Positions 16,068-24,645 are shown, counted from the stretch's first letter. The stretch is DNA of 30,531 bases from Mesostigma viride (GCA_009746045.1 RPFO01000596.1:1-30531), one strand, 5' to 3'. Translations and numbers: made by a program. The notes: generated by a model from the sequence alone, not told the origin.

Positions 16068-16772
16068 ATGCAATGCAAGGGGAAGACGCAGAAGGGCGCC
16101 AAGTGTCGCAAGCGGTGTCGGGTTGGCAGGTCGTATTGCGGTCTCCACGGCGCCGCGGGAAGAAGCGACGACACGGTGAGACAGGGCGGCGAGGAGAAAA
16201 CGGGACACGACTTGTACACGGACGCGGTCGCGAGCTCGACGATTCCTATGTCAACCTCTCCGCGCGCTCGCGATCTCCTCGGCGACCGGAGTCGCAAACT
16301 CACGTCCGAGGTGCCCGACTGGAAGAAGATGGTGGACTCGTACATTCCCGATGAGCCGCAAAGTGCAACGTACGCCCATGACGCGTATGTCGACCGACCA
16401 TACCGCGGCAAATCGAAGTCGTACAGGAACATTTCCCCTCGTGCTCGTGATGTCATGCTCGGTGTGGACGAATTCCAGGACCCACAAAAGCAGTCCATGG
16501 AGTCCCTCCTTCGAATGATGGAACGGGAACGCCAGGAGTTGCGAAACGCGGCACTGCCCTCTCATCCGCAGGCCGTCGCGAAACGTGTTCACGAAAAACA
16601 GATGGCAAACATGGGTCCAAGGAAGAGGGACGCCGTCCCAGACCTGAGTACTTGGTTGAAGGAAACGCAGAAGAGACACGACGAGGCCGCATCGCATTTG
16701 GAGGAGCTGCGATGGGGAAACAGTCTTGTGGCAGACGCGGTAGCGAAAACACGCCCGAAGTCCAAAAAGTAG
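16068..16772 (+). CDS. Zinc-motif (CxC..YCxxH) and SPRARD-repeat protein
   Basis: This 234-residue protein opens with a compact zinc-binding signature, C3 ... C13 ... YC24-x2-H27, in MQCKGKTQKGAKC...SYCGLH. This short module recurs in many giant-virus proteins (annotated, I believe, as DUF5763). Two SPRARD motifs follow (STSPRARDLLG and NISPRARDVMLG). The second lies in a HDAYVDRPYRGK...SPRARD segment shared with the preceding gene. The C-terminal half is a long charged helix region with probable coiled coil. I use the ATG at 16068, because a GTGTATAC box ends 8 bp before it; a start at 16029 would place the box inside the gene. The stop is 42 bp before the ART gene start. The role is unknown; nucleic-acid or protein binding through the zinc module is likely. 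Confidence 0.65.
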   Translation: MQCKGKTQKGAKCRKRCRVGRSYCGLHGAAGRSDDTVRQGGEEKTGHDLYTDAVASSTIPMSTSPRARDLLGDRSRKLTSEVPDWKKMVDSYIPDEPQSATYAHDAYVDRPYRGKSKSYRNISPRARDVMLGVDEFQDPQKQSMESLLRMMERERQELRNAALPSHPQAVAKRVHEKQMANMGPRKRDAVPDLSTWLKETQKRHDEAASHLEELRWGNSLVADAVAKTRPKSKK

Positions 16773-16814
16773 CCGCTGGGAAAAATGTACGGCGTGTATC
16801 GTATACGCAAACGA

Positions 16815-18332
16815 ATGCAGCGAGCTCTCGCCGAGTACCTCGAGTGGCGCAAGACGCGTCCCGAGGCGCCGCCCGCGAAAAAGGCCAAGAGTACCAAGGA
16901 ACACGTCGGCCGGACACGGACTCCGAGTGCCGGGAAGATGATAAGGGAAAAGCTCGACAAGAGGTACGCGGACGCGCGTCACGCTCGGTTCTGCAAGGAT
17001 GGGGACGACCGCGCCCTGCCGCCCTCGTTCGCTTCCTATACAGGAACAGTGCACATACCGTACCTGCTGCTCGTAAACACGGAGAGTTTCGACGCGCTCG
17101 CCCACGGAGAAGTGGAGTTTACGCCTTACAATCCGCGTTACCGCGAAAAGGTTTACAACATGGCCGGGCTTTCCGTGGAATGGGACACTCTGTTTGATAA
17201 CCGAAAGAGCCAAACGTCCATCCCCCGAGCGATCCATCCCTCGGACATCGTCGACGAAGCGTGGTACGCCCGGTCCAACGAGTATTTGAAGCGACTTTCG
17301 ACGGAAGATCTCATCCTCCTGCGATCCTATTCGCGGACGGGGGACGGGTACGCGAACAACAGCGAACAAGGTTTGTTAGGCCACCATGACCGGATTCGCA
17401 GGAAGATAGATCCTTACATACTGGACATGGAACACACCTCCCCGCTATGGGTCGCGTTTTGTCGACTGGTCAAGACCCAGGGGCTCGACACATCCGATCC
17501 CAACATATGGCACACAAGACCGACGCGGAATGACGTGAAGAGACTGAGGAAAGAACTCCAATACAAGTTGAAAGATCTTGAAGTGCGCGACGAAACGAGT
17601 CTGGCTCGTTTGGACGCCGTTCTCGAACGCTCCGATGGCAAAGACGCGATGGCAGCCGTATCGGGACTCGCGGGACTACTGGCGGAGACCCCGGCCGTGG
17701 GGGAGGAGCACATCAAATGGCTGTACTCTGTTTGGTTTTTGAAGTTTCTCTCGACCGATTACGCTGTGAAAGCGGTCGTTCCGGTGTACAAGGAATCCCT
17801 ATACAGACTGATCAGACAGGCCCCGCGGGTCACGAAACCTTTCACGGTTTATCGCGGGTCTAAAGATGATTACTATCTCAAAGGGAGCAAGAACCGCGTG
17901 TACGTCAACCCTTTCGTAACATCGACGAGCCTCGACCCGGACCACGCACACGGGTTTTCCCAGAGGAGGGGCGATTGCTGCTACACGGTGATTCGCCTTC
18001 TGAAAGGTTGCCCGGCCCTGCTGTTCTGGCCTGTGAGTTACTTCACGACCAAATCCATGGAATGGGAGATATTGCTCCCCCCGGGCGTGTCCTACCTCAT
18101 CAAAGGGACACGCGCGGTCCAGTTTTCTCCGCCGTCGGAAGAAACGAAGCCTTGGACGCGGGAAAAGGCGTGCAGGATGGTTCCGCCTGCGCCGGGGGCA
18201 GATACGGAGCTGATGAAAACGACCTTCGTTCTGGTGGGGGACGAGAGAACGTTGTCCGACCCGAAGTTGCGCACGCTAGAGCTGGACAAGGCGTTTGTGG
18301 CACCCGAGAAGGAATATCAGCATACGATATGA
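16815..18332 (+). CDS. ADP-ribosyltransferase-fold protein with R-STS-ExE motif
   Basis: From the ATG at 16815 this protein has 505 residues. The C-terminal third has the three-part signature of R-S-E-class ADP-ribosyltransferases: YR347G (NAD binding), VTSTSLDP with STS at 370-372, and E416-W-E418 in a MEWEILLPPGVSY segment. These enzymes transfer ADP-ribose from NAD+ to a target. The ExE form is the arginine-type arrangement in characterised toxins and cellular enzymes, so Arg modification is plausible but untested. The first ~340 residues are helical with a Lys-rich start and no signal peptide, suggesting action inside the host cell or virion. A GTATAC box lies 8 bp upstream of this ATG; a start at 16785 is the alternative. 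The second ART (22676-24274) is a paralogue with QxE. Confidence 0.75.
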   Translation: MQRALAEYLEWRKTRPEAPPAKKAKSTKEHVGRTRTPSAGKMIREKLDKRYADARHARFCKDGDDRALPPSFASYTGTVHIPYLLLVNTESFDALAHGEVEFTPYNPRYREKVYNMAGLSVEWDTLFDNRKSQTSIPRAIHPSDIVDEAWYARSNEYLKRLSTEDLILLRSYSRTGDGYANNSEQGLLGHHDRIRRKIDPYILDMEHTSPLWVAFCRLVKTQGLDTSDPNIWHTRPTRNDVKRLRKELQYKLKDLEVRDETSLARLDAVLERSDGKDAMAAVSGLAGLLAETPAVGEEHIKWLYSVWFLKFLSTDYAVKAVVPVYKESLYRLIRQAPRVTKPFTVYRGSKDDYYLKGSKNRVYVNPFVTSTSLDPDHAHGFSQRRGDCCYTVIRLLKGCPALLFWPVSYFTTKSMEWEILLPPGVSYLIKGTRAVQFSPPSEETKPWTREKACRMVPPAPGADTELMKTTFVLVGDERTLSDPKLRTLELDKAFVAPEKEYQHTI

Positions 18333-18366
18333 TCCGTTTCGGTGGGAAACATGTATGATGGTAAGT

Positions 18367-18372
18367 GTATAC
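18367..18372 (+). promoter_or_regulatory. GTATAC element upstream of the 106-residue membrane protein gene
   Basis: AAGTGTATAC ends 9 bases before the ATG at 18382. It matches the box context upstream of 16068. Confidence 0.4.
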
Positions 18373-18381
18373 CCGCTCGCG

Positions 18382-18702
18382 ATGGACGCCAAGCTGCTGA
18401 TGCACCGGCTGAAGTTTCCTTGGCATTCGATCTTCTGGACGACGTTGAGGTCGTACGTGAACCCGTTCGAACACCCCGTCGTGTTCGCGAAGATCGCGTT
18501 AGTCGTCTTCACGATATCGCTCTTCGCGATCCTCAAGCCGAAAGAGTACACGTTCCTCGACATCCTCCACACGCTATTCTACGGCCGGCCCAACGCCTTG
18601 ACAGAAGCAGACGGGCAGACCGTGAAGAAGTTCCGCGAGGCCCCAGTGAGCATGCGGACCATCGCGGTGATCACGATAGCCCTGATTACGGTCATGGGGT
18701 GA
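18382..18702 (+). CDS. Small membrane protein, unknown function
   Basis: This 106-residue protein has a clear transmembrane helix at about 33-51 (VVFAKIALVVFTISLFAIL) and a hydrophobic C-terminus (about 92-106, RTIAVITIALITVMG). The middle is charged and polar (NALTEADGQTVKKFREAP). The N-terminus contains aromatic residues and prolines (KFPWHSIFWTTL). I chose the ATG at 18382 because a GTATAC box ends 9 bp before it; two in-frame ATGs lie 27-30 bp upstream. It follows the ART gene by 49 bp. No family is recognised. A virion membrane or membrane-anchor role is possible. Confidence 0.65.
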   Translation: MDAKLLMHRLKFPWHSIFWTTLRSYVNPFEHPVVFAKIALVVFTISLFAILKPKEYTFLDILHTLFYGRPNALTEADGQTVKKFREAPVSMRTIAVITIALITVMG

Positions 18703-18752
18703 GAAGGCGGCGGCGGTCGAGCAATAATATATCCATTCTTCTTATAGACACG

Positions 18753-19226
18753 ATGTCGTCCACCGCCTGGAAGCGCGACGTCATGCTCACGCTCAACTGT
18801 CCCGTGTCCGAGGCGTTCCCTCTCGCGGGCATCAACCGCCCCGTCTTCTCCTTCCGCGCTCAGTCCTCGTCGGCGCGGGTGCTCGCCGGCGTGCTCGCGT
18901 ACGACAACGCCAGTCACGAGATCGCCGGCGCCATTTCCGTCATCGTCCCGCCTTTCGCCGAGGTATCGGACGACGACAAGCGCGCCATCGACCTGATCGC
19001 GCGCGTCCTAGACGGGCACTACGCGGTCCACGGCGCGACGTTCGTCGAGATGCCCGTGCGCCCGGCGGGGGTCTCGAGTCACGTCAACATCACGACCGGG
19101 AGCTCGAACGGCCCGATTCCGCTGGCCGATTTCCTCGCCGCCGACGCGACCCTGTCGAGGTTCCACGCGGTCCCGATGGCCGACGGGGGCACCGCCTACG
19201 TCCCGAAGCTGTCGTTCGCCGCGTGA
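18753..19226 (+). CDS. Unknown 157-residue protein
   Basis: The protein is 157 residues long with a mixed beta/alpha composition and many small residues, e.g. ARVLAGVLAYDNASHE and GAISVIVPPFAEV. Strong GC-ending codon use supports coding. It has no transmembrane segment, signal peptide or recognised motif. TTATAGAC lies about 8 bp upstream of the ATG. Its TGA stop lies in a palindrome with the stop of the convergent SprT-like gene. Confidence 0.65.
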   Translation: MSSTAWKRDVMLTLNCPVSEAFPLAGINRPVFSFRAQSSSARVLAGVLAYDNASHEIAGAISVIVPPFAEVSDDDKRAIDLIARVLDGHYAVHGATFVEMPVRPAGVSSHVNITTGSSNGPIPLADFLAADATLSRFHAVPMADGGTAYVPKLSFAA

Positions 19227-19238
19227 GACCTCACGCGG
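19219..19238. terminator. 9-bp palindrome at converging stop codons
   Basis: CCGCGTGAG (19219-19227) and CTCACGCGG (19230-19238) are exact reverse complements separated by two bases. The palindrome contains the TGA stop of the plus-strand gene and the TGA stop of the minus-strand SprT-like gene. A shared hairpin 3'-end signal would suit this position, though coding constraint (SA or AA then stop on both sides) may contribute. Confidence 0.4.
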
Positions 19239-20833
19239 ATAGCTTGCGTTTCTTGATGGAAGGCTGTCTCCTGGACGTGACATTCAGCCTTTTGGCGCGC
19301 GTGTCCTCGTCCTCGGGATCAAAGAGGGGCAGGTAGTTGTCGTCGTCCTTCGTCCTTCCGGGTTTATTGCGGAGGACGAAATTACGCAGGTATTGTCGCG
19401 GTCTCTTCTCTTTCATTTCGTCCAGGCCTTCACGATCCGACTGATTTTGAAAGTCTCGCAACCTTTTGAGCGTCGTACCATTAGGCCGTCGATAGTATGG
19501 TGACCCATATTCGGACGCGCCTCTCGGAGGCAATTTGACCGGGAGCATTTGACCTCCCTTTCCGTCGTCTATGAAAGGGATCTCGCTGGTTTGGATCGCG
19601 TGTCCGAAGTAGTCGTGCGTGCTATCTAATCCGTTGAAAAGTTTGTTGTTGCGTTGGAATATGGGGCCGTGGTCGTCGTATCTGAGATCGCGGACAGGAG
19701 CCCATCTCGCATTCGCGGAATGGATCATTTCGTGCGCGAGGACTTGTAACAATTTTTGCGCGTCGGATCGGATCACTCTCCCCTCGTCCGTGCGAATGGT
19801 GTTTTTGTCTGATGACGCCTTCCCCCACCCCCACCGTCTCTGTTGACTGCGATTTTGTATTTTCCCAGCGAATATGCGTCATTATTCTTCGCATACCCTT
19901 CGTCGGCGTTCTCTACTCTCCACATGACTTCGTGTAAGGGGAAGGAGTTCTCGAAGAAGTTTTTGTTAACTACCATGGCCGCCTTTTTCAAGTCCGCGTC
20001 GGTCAAACGTAACTTGCCGTCTTTGACCAAGTCGTTTCGTTGCATGCCGGTGAGGTCTTCAAACTCTTTGACGGCCTTGTTCCAACGCCACTTCATCGTG
20101 CCGAGGGGGGGCGTACCTGATCCATGCCCTTCGTCATCCCCGGTCCCACCATGCGATTCCAGTTTGCACCCCTGGCGCGTACGAGCTCATTGAGGTCCAG
20201 CTCCCCTTTGCGTACCCTTTCCGAAAAATCGTTGAATTGTTTTGCCGTTTCTTCGATCGACCAATCTTTCATTTTGTTCTTCAAGTGAGGTCCGAAGTAG
20301 TGGCTGAATTCGACCCACATGTCCGGCTTCTTCCTGACACCTTCTACCGGGTCGTACCACGTCTCGGCGGGTTCCTCCATCTTCACCTTCGGGTCCGGTC
20401 TTCGCCGGGCCTCCTCGCTTTTGGGTTGAAGGTGACTCCTGCGCTGTCTCGTCACGTCCTTCATGGCCTTGTCCCATTTCATCTGCTCTCTTCTCCGTTC
20501 AAGCTGTAACGCGGGCACGATCCTGGTTTCAATTTGGTCCAGTCGCCTCTCCAACGGTAAGCTTTCCTCGTACGATAGGTTGGAATCGTTGTTGAACGGG
20601 TCGGTTATCTCAGCAAGTTTTTCCGCCTCTTCCTTCAACTCCATCACTTTCTTCTTGTTCGCGTCCTCGACTTTGGTCGTAAGATTTGGTTCGTCTCCAT
20701 CGTCGATTTCGCCGGCTCGTGCGATGTGACTCTTTCTCGGCCTCGTGTTTCGTTTCGCTGCCGTGCCGGTCGGCTTCCGGGCAGCGGCGGTGCGTTTCAC
20801 AGGCGGGGTCGCGGTTTTCCTTTTCGAGGGCAT
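19231..20833 (-). CDS. SprT-like zinc metalloprotease, copy A, with two apparent frameshifts
   Basis: Three frames, 20833-~20107, ~20107-~19828 and ~19828-19231, align end to end with the intact paralogue at 20911-22626. The shifts fall in a run of seven G (20105-20111) and in paired C5 runs (19822-19832). Two added bases give 535 codons. The final segment carries LAHEMIH plus the third ligand in DDHGPIF, i.e. the HExxH...H zinc site of SprT/SPRTN-type proteases, which degrade proteins crosslinked to DNA. The ~200-residue N-terminus is Lys-rich and low in complexity, then has a conserved WVEF..GP..KNK.KDW..E block. Because the length is restored exactly, an assembly error is more likely than decay. 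A real pseudogene remains possible. Confidence 0.65.
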
Positions 20834-20910
20834 GCGTGTTATTCCCATATACTCTAGGCACATATTTTCGATTCTCCACTGCCAGGGTTGTCTGCACGAC
20901 CATTAGCGCC

Positions 20911-22626
20911 TCACGCGGACGTCTTTTGTCTCTTCATATATTTCTTCACAAAGCGCCTCTTGTCGCGCGTGTCGGGGTCCTCGCGGTCGTCCAGGGGGAG
21001 GAAGTCTTCCGGGTAGTCCCTCCTCGTTCCGGGCTTCTTTCGCAGCACCTGGGTGCGCATGTACCTCTGAATATCGTGATCTTTCAATTCTTGCACACCT
21101 GCCTCGTTTGTTATCTGTTCTATTTCCTCTAGTTGGTCAAGCGTATAGGGTAGACGGCTCGCGGAGTAGTGTTTTTCCCCTGTCTCGCTCGCTCCAATGG
21201 GAGGCCTTTCATAGTCGTACAATGAAAAAGTCTCCTCACTGTCCCCTATGTAAGGGATATCCTTTTTTGGGACACGATGTCCAAAGTAGTCGTGGACGGT
21301 GTCAAGACCGTTGAACAGACGGTTATTGCGATGGAAGACAGGACCATGGAAGTCGTATTGGAGATCGCGGATAGGAGCCCACCTCGAATTTGCGGAATGG
21401 ATCATTTCGTGTGCAAGGAACTGTAACAATCTCTGTGCGTTCGATCGGACCACTTTCCCCTCGTCTATCACGATTTCGGTCTCGGGAGAAAACTCCTTGA
21501 AGGCCTTGAGCGCAGATGGTCTTGCGAGTCCGATCTTGTTCTTGCCTAGCGAGTACGCAAGGGTTTCGGGGTCGTCTTCCTCATCTATTTTCCACAAGAC
21601 TTCGTGTACAGGGAACGAGTTGGCAAAAAAGTTTTTGTTCACCACCATCGCCGCCTTTTTCAAGTCGCTTTCCGTCAAGTTCAGTTCCCCGTCTTTTAAG
21701 AGGGTTCGATCGATACCGGTCACTTTTTCAAACTCTCTTACGGCCTTTTCCCAACGCCCTTTCATCGTTCCTATGGGTGGGCGCACCTGGCTCAACCTCT
21801 CTGTCATTCCCGGTCCCATCTTGTGGTCCCAATTCGCGCCTCTGGCACGCACTAGCTCGTCGAGGTTCAACTCCCCTCGTTGGACTCTATCCAGAAAGTT
21901 TTGATAACGTCTCGCGGCCTCCTCTTTTGACCAATCTTTCAACTTGTTTTTGCCAAAAGGTCCGTAGAAACTAGCGAACTCGACCCATGTGTCCGGAGTC
22001 TCATTTGTCCCCTTCTTTTCATTGTAAACCCCGTCTTCAATCTTTACCCGTGGAGCAGCGTGTCTCCCGCCACTCCTTTTTTTCTTAGGCACGTTCTCCA
22101 TAAATGCCAACTGGTCGTTATTGGACCTGCGGCGTTTCCTCGTGGGAGGAATGTCACTCGGCAGGGGTTCGGCCGCGGCTGGCGTAGTTATAAGGTCGTA
22201 CATAGGTCGTGTCGGGGAAAAAGGGTGAGTAACCTCATAATCACGGTTTGTCAGCGTATCGAACGACAAATTCGGATCGGCGCCGAACATATCCAGGTCA
22301 TAATGGATCGGGGGGACATCGAGTATATCGTCTGCATCGGTGAACACCGGATCTTGGGATATGGGGTCGCGCATGGGTTGTGTCGTGGGAGGAGAGTGGG
22401 TGACCCCATAAGTGTTCGGAAGGTTTTCCAAGTTCTCAATGAATCCCATCCATTCCTCCTTGTCTTCCTCCGTCAGGTCTGGTACCTCTTCGGCCCGCGC
22501 GACGTGACCTTTCCTCCGCACCGCCTTCTGGAGCGTCGTGCTTCGATGCGCGACCTTGGGCTCCTTGCGCTTTGGGGCGACGCGTCTCTTCGGAGTACTA
22601 GTCGCGATCTTCTTTTTCGGGGGCAT
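20911..22626 (-). CDS. SprT-like zinc metalloprotease, copy B
   Basis: This protein has 571 residues from the ATG at 22626. The zinc site is H406-E407-x2-H410 in AHEMIHSANSRW plus H427 in DFHGPVF, the SprT/SPRTN arrangement, where E407 would be the catalytic base. Upstream the NKNFFANSFPVHEVLWKI strand-helix unit matches the usual start of SprT domains. Known family members act in DNA repair by cutting proteins trapped on DNA. The first ~200 residues are basic and disordered (PPKKKIATSTPKRR), followed by a conserved WVEFASFYGPFGKNKLKDW block of unknown role shared with copy A. The basic tail may bind DNA. It lies 49 bp downstream of the ART-2 gene, same strand. Confidence 0.8.
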   Translation of the reverse strand: MPPKKKIATSTPKRRVAPKRKEPKVAHRSTTLQKAVRRKGHVARAEEVPDLTEEDKEEWMGFIENLENLPNTYGVTHSPPTTQPMRDPISQDPVFTDADDILDVPPIHYDLDMFGADPNLSFDTLTNRDYEVTHPFSPTRPMYDLITTPAAAEPLPSDIPPTRKRRRSNNDQLAFMENVPKKKRSGGRHAAPRVKIEDGVYNEKKGTNETPDTWVEFASFYGPFGKNKLKDWSKEEAARRYQNFLDRVQRGELNLDELVRARGANWDHKMGPGMTERLSQVRPPIGTMKGRWEKAVREFEKVTGIDRTLLKDGELNLTESDLKKAAMVVNKNFFANSFPVHEVLWKIDEEDDPETLAYSLGKNKIGLARPSALKAFKEFSPETEIVIDEGKVVRSNAQRLLQFLAHEMIHSANSRWAPIRDLQYDFHGPVFHRNNRLFNGLDTVHDYFGHRVPKKDIPYIGDSEETFSLYDYERPPIGASETGEKHYSASRLPYTLDQLEEIEQITNEAGVQELKDHDIQRYMRTQVLRKKPGTRRDYPEDFLPLDDREDPDTRDKRRFVKKYMKRQKTSA

Positions 22627-22675
22627 TCGTCTCCCATACACTCTCGTAACATTATTTATCAACCGTCGCCGTCGA

Positions 22676-24274
22676 TCACATACGTCCGCGCAATCCTGTC
22701 CACGTCGGTTTCCCGGGGGGCGGTGCACTGTCCTTCTTAGCCACTCGCGCTTTCTTGGTCTTCTCCAAAGTTCGTTCGACCGGTTTCGGCGTTGCGTACG
22801 GTTCGGAACCCCGCTCGATCTCTTTCGGACGCGGAGGAGGGTCGTCGCGTCTCGCGGAAGGACCGCCTCCGCTTCCTCGCGACGAGTGGTCCGACTCCCG
22901 CTTCCTCTTCTTCGCGGCGAGCTCCGACCCGTCCACGTAGATTTCCGAGACCCATCGATCGATGTACGGATCGTGGTGGCCCCCTCTCTTGGCTCTTTTC
23001 ACGACGCGGTCCCAACAGACCTCGTCTCGTACCGCCTTGTTCGGCGTGAACTCGGGGACTTTGGCCAGCATCGGCCTCCTGGTATGCGACTTGATCTGGT
23101 ATACCACGCCCGGGGGCAACAAGATTTCCGCCTGTTCGGGTTCGGCCGCGATAGGCCATACGCACAAGGCAGGGGTCCCCGGCATGAGGTGGATGATCTT
23201 GAAGCAGCAGTCCGGCGTCCTCTCGCTCCCCCAGCTCGTCATCGCGGTCATGAACCGAATCGACTGGCTCGGGTCGACGGACGTCGACACGGGGTGCAGG
23301 TTTTTGTACACATCCGACGTATGAAAGGCGGATTCCCCGTGTCGGTAATAGTCGTTGGACACGCCTCGGTACACGATCATTTCTCGTGTGACGACGGGGA
23401 TGTCGCTCAGGATCTTATGAAAGTCCTCCTTGTACCGTATGGCGACGTCCCTCATGAAAGACGTTTTCAGGTATCGGTGCACCCACTTCGCCAACATGTA
23501 GAGGATGTCCATCAGCCTGTGGTCCAGCGTCGCGATGGTGTCGATCACCTCTTTCCACGTGGACAAGTTTGTAAGTCGGTTCCGGAGGGCCCTGTCCACG
23601 ACAAGATCGACACCTGGATCCTTCTCGCGTTCCGCGAGGTGCGTTTCTAGGGAGGCGCGGAGCTCGCCCACGTCGCCGGGCCGATCGCACGTCTCGCGAG
23701 GGTCGATATCGGACCCTTCCATGATCATGCGCACGAGAGTCGTCCAGGTCGGGTTGGTGTTGCGATGGAAAGGGATGGGACGTCCCGACTCGGCGTAATC
23801 CTTCTCCCTCTCCCTCTCGCTCATGAGGCGTCGGAGGTACGTGCTCTTGTCCTCGTTCGTGAACAGGTGTGCGTCGTACGTGTAGTTGACGAGATCGATG
23901 AGGTCAAGCTGCGGGGCGGTCCGCAGGTACTCCAGACAATCGCGGAACCATTTCTCGTCGACCAAATCCCAAAAGCTGCCTCGCGAGTACCCCGTCAAGG
24001 TGGACAGCATCGGATCCAGGAGGTCGTGCGTGAACGTATGGATCGCGATCGAGTTCTCCCTTTCCGGCATCCACGACGGACGACGTGCGAGACTCACGGG
24101 CTCGACCGCGCTGTGACGGGATTCTAATCTCGGGTAGTGCGCGGAGATCGTGCGATGGACGACCGACGGTTTGTGATCGAACGCCGCCCCTTCCTCGCAA
24201 AAGCGTCTGTGAGGCTCGCTGGCGTATCGCACGCTTCCGTCGTGGATTCGCCTGTCTGTCGTTACGTGCGCCAT
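22676..24274 (-). CDS. ADP-ribosyltransferase-fold protein with R-STS-QxE motif
   Basis: This protein has 532 residues from the ATG at 24274. The ART signature is VYR303G, PVSTSVDP with STS at 330-332, and Q381-A-E383 in EQAEILLPPGVVYQIK. The surrounding blocks (CCFKIIHLMPG, ILLPPG) match those of the plus-strand ART at 16815-18332, so the two are paralogues. QxE rather than ExE is the form seen in enzymes that modify residues other than arginine (for example Asn, Cys or Thr), so targets may differ. The N-terminal ~280 residues are helical. The C-terminal 90 residues are Lys/Arg/Pro-rich and probably disordered. There is no signal peptide. A longer start at 24391 would run over the divergent gene and is rejected. 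Confidence 0.75.
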   Translation of the reverse strand: MAHVTTDRRIHDGSVRYASEPHRRFCEEGAAFDHKPSVVHRTISAHYPRLESRHSAVEPVSLARRPSWMPERENSIAIHTFTHDLLDPMLSTLTGYSRGSFWDLVDEKWFRDCLEYLRTAPQLDLIDLVNYTYDAHLFTNEDKSTYLRRLMSEREREKDYAESGRPIPFHRNTNPTWTTLVRMIMEGSDIDPRETCDRPGDVGELRASLETHLAEREKDPGVDLVVDRALRNRLTNLSTWKEVIDTIATLDHRLMDILYMLAKWVHRYLKTSFMRDVAIRYKEDFHKILSDIPVVTREMIVYRGVSNDYYRHGESAFHTSDVYKNLHPVSTSVDPSQSIRFMTAMTSWGSERTPDCCFKIIHLMPGTPALCVWPIAAEPEQAEILLPPGVVYQIKSHTRRPMLAKVPEFTPNKAVRDEVCWDRVVKRAKRGGHHDPYIDRWVSEIYVDGSELAAKKRKRESDHSSRGSGGGPSARRDDPPPRPKEIERGSEPYATPKPVERTLEKTKKARVAKKDSAPPPGKPTWTGLRGRM

Positions 24275-24316
24275 ACCTATGCCGAGCGTTTTTTTTTTCG
24301 CTGTACCGTGTATACC
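24275..24316. promoter_or_regulatory. Short divergent promoter region with T10 tract and GTATAC
   Basis: This 42-bp gap separates the ART-2 start (minus) and the small membrane protein start (plus). It holds a run of ten T and a GTATAC at 24310-24315. The hexamer is palindromic and so could serve either direction. It is 1 base from the plus ATG and about 35 from the minus ATG. Confidence 0.35.
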
Positions 24317-24645
24317 ATGTCCGGATCCGAAATCCTCTCCGGCTTCAAGGCTCTGCTGACGCCAGGCGATCTCACCCAGGACGCCATGCACATCCTGCGG
24401 ATGCAGAGTTTCACCTACGCCCTGATCCTGGCGTTCCCGCTCATGGGGGCCAAGGCGCGCGAGAAGGTGAAGAGCGAGCGGTACGGCTTGAACATGGGCG
24501 CGCTCGCGGCGCCGTGTGTGTGTCGATGACCGACAACTTCCTCAAGGGCGGGATGTCGGGTCTGAAGACGGCCATCGGGTGGTTCAACGTCCTCGTCATG
24601 GCCGCGGTCTTGTACGGCAGCTACTACGTGGCCCTGCTCGTATGA
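24317..24645 (+). CDS. Small two-pass membrane protein, apparent frameshift near 24514
   Basis: One frame runs from the ATG at 24317 to about 24529 with a hydrophobic segment (SFTYALILAFPLMGAKA). Another frame continues to 24645 with a second (IGWFNVLVMAAVLYGSYYVALLV). Around 24505-24522 the sequence is GCGGCGCC followed by four GT units. One extra base (or one fewer GT) joins them, giving about 109 residues and a normal GC3-rich reading frame throughout. Without the join, the second hydrophobic half would have to start at an internal ATG at 24526 overlapping the first gene. I favour one gene. It is one of several tiny membrane proteins here. Function unknown. Confidence 0.55.

Noticed and set aside
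24526-24645. Separate gene starting at the ATG at 24526
   Set aside because: It would overlap the first half of the membrane protein gene in another frame. One added base gives a single GC3-rich gene with two helices.
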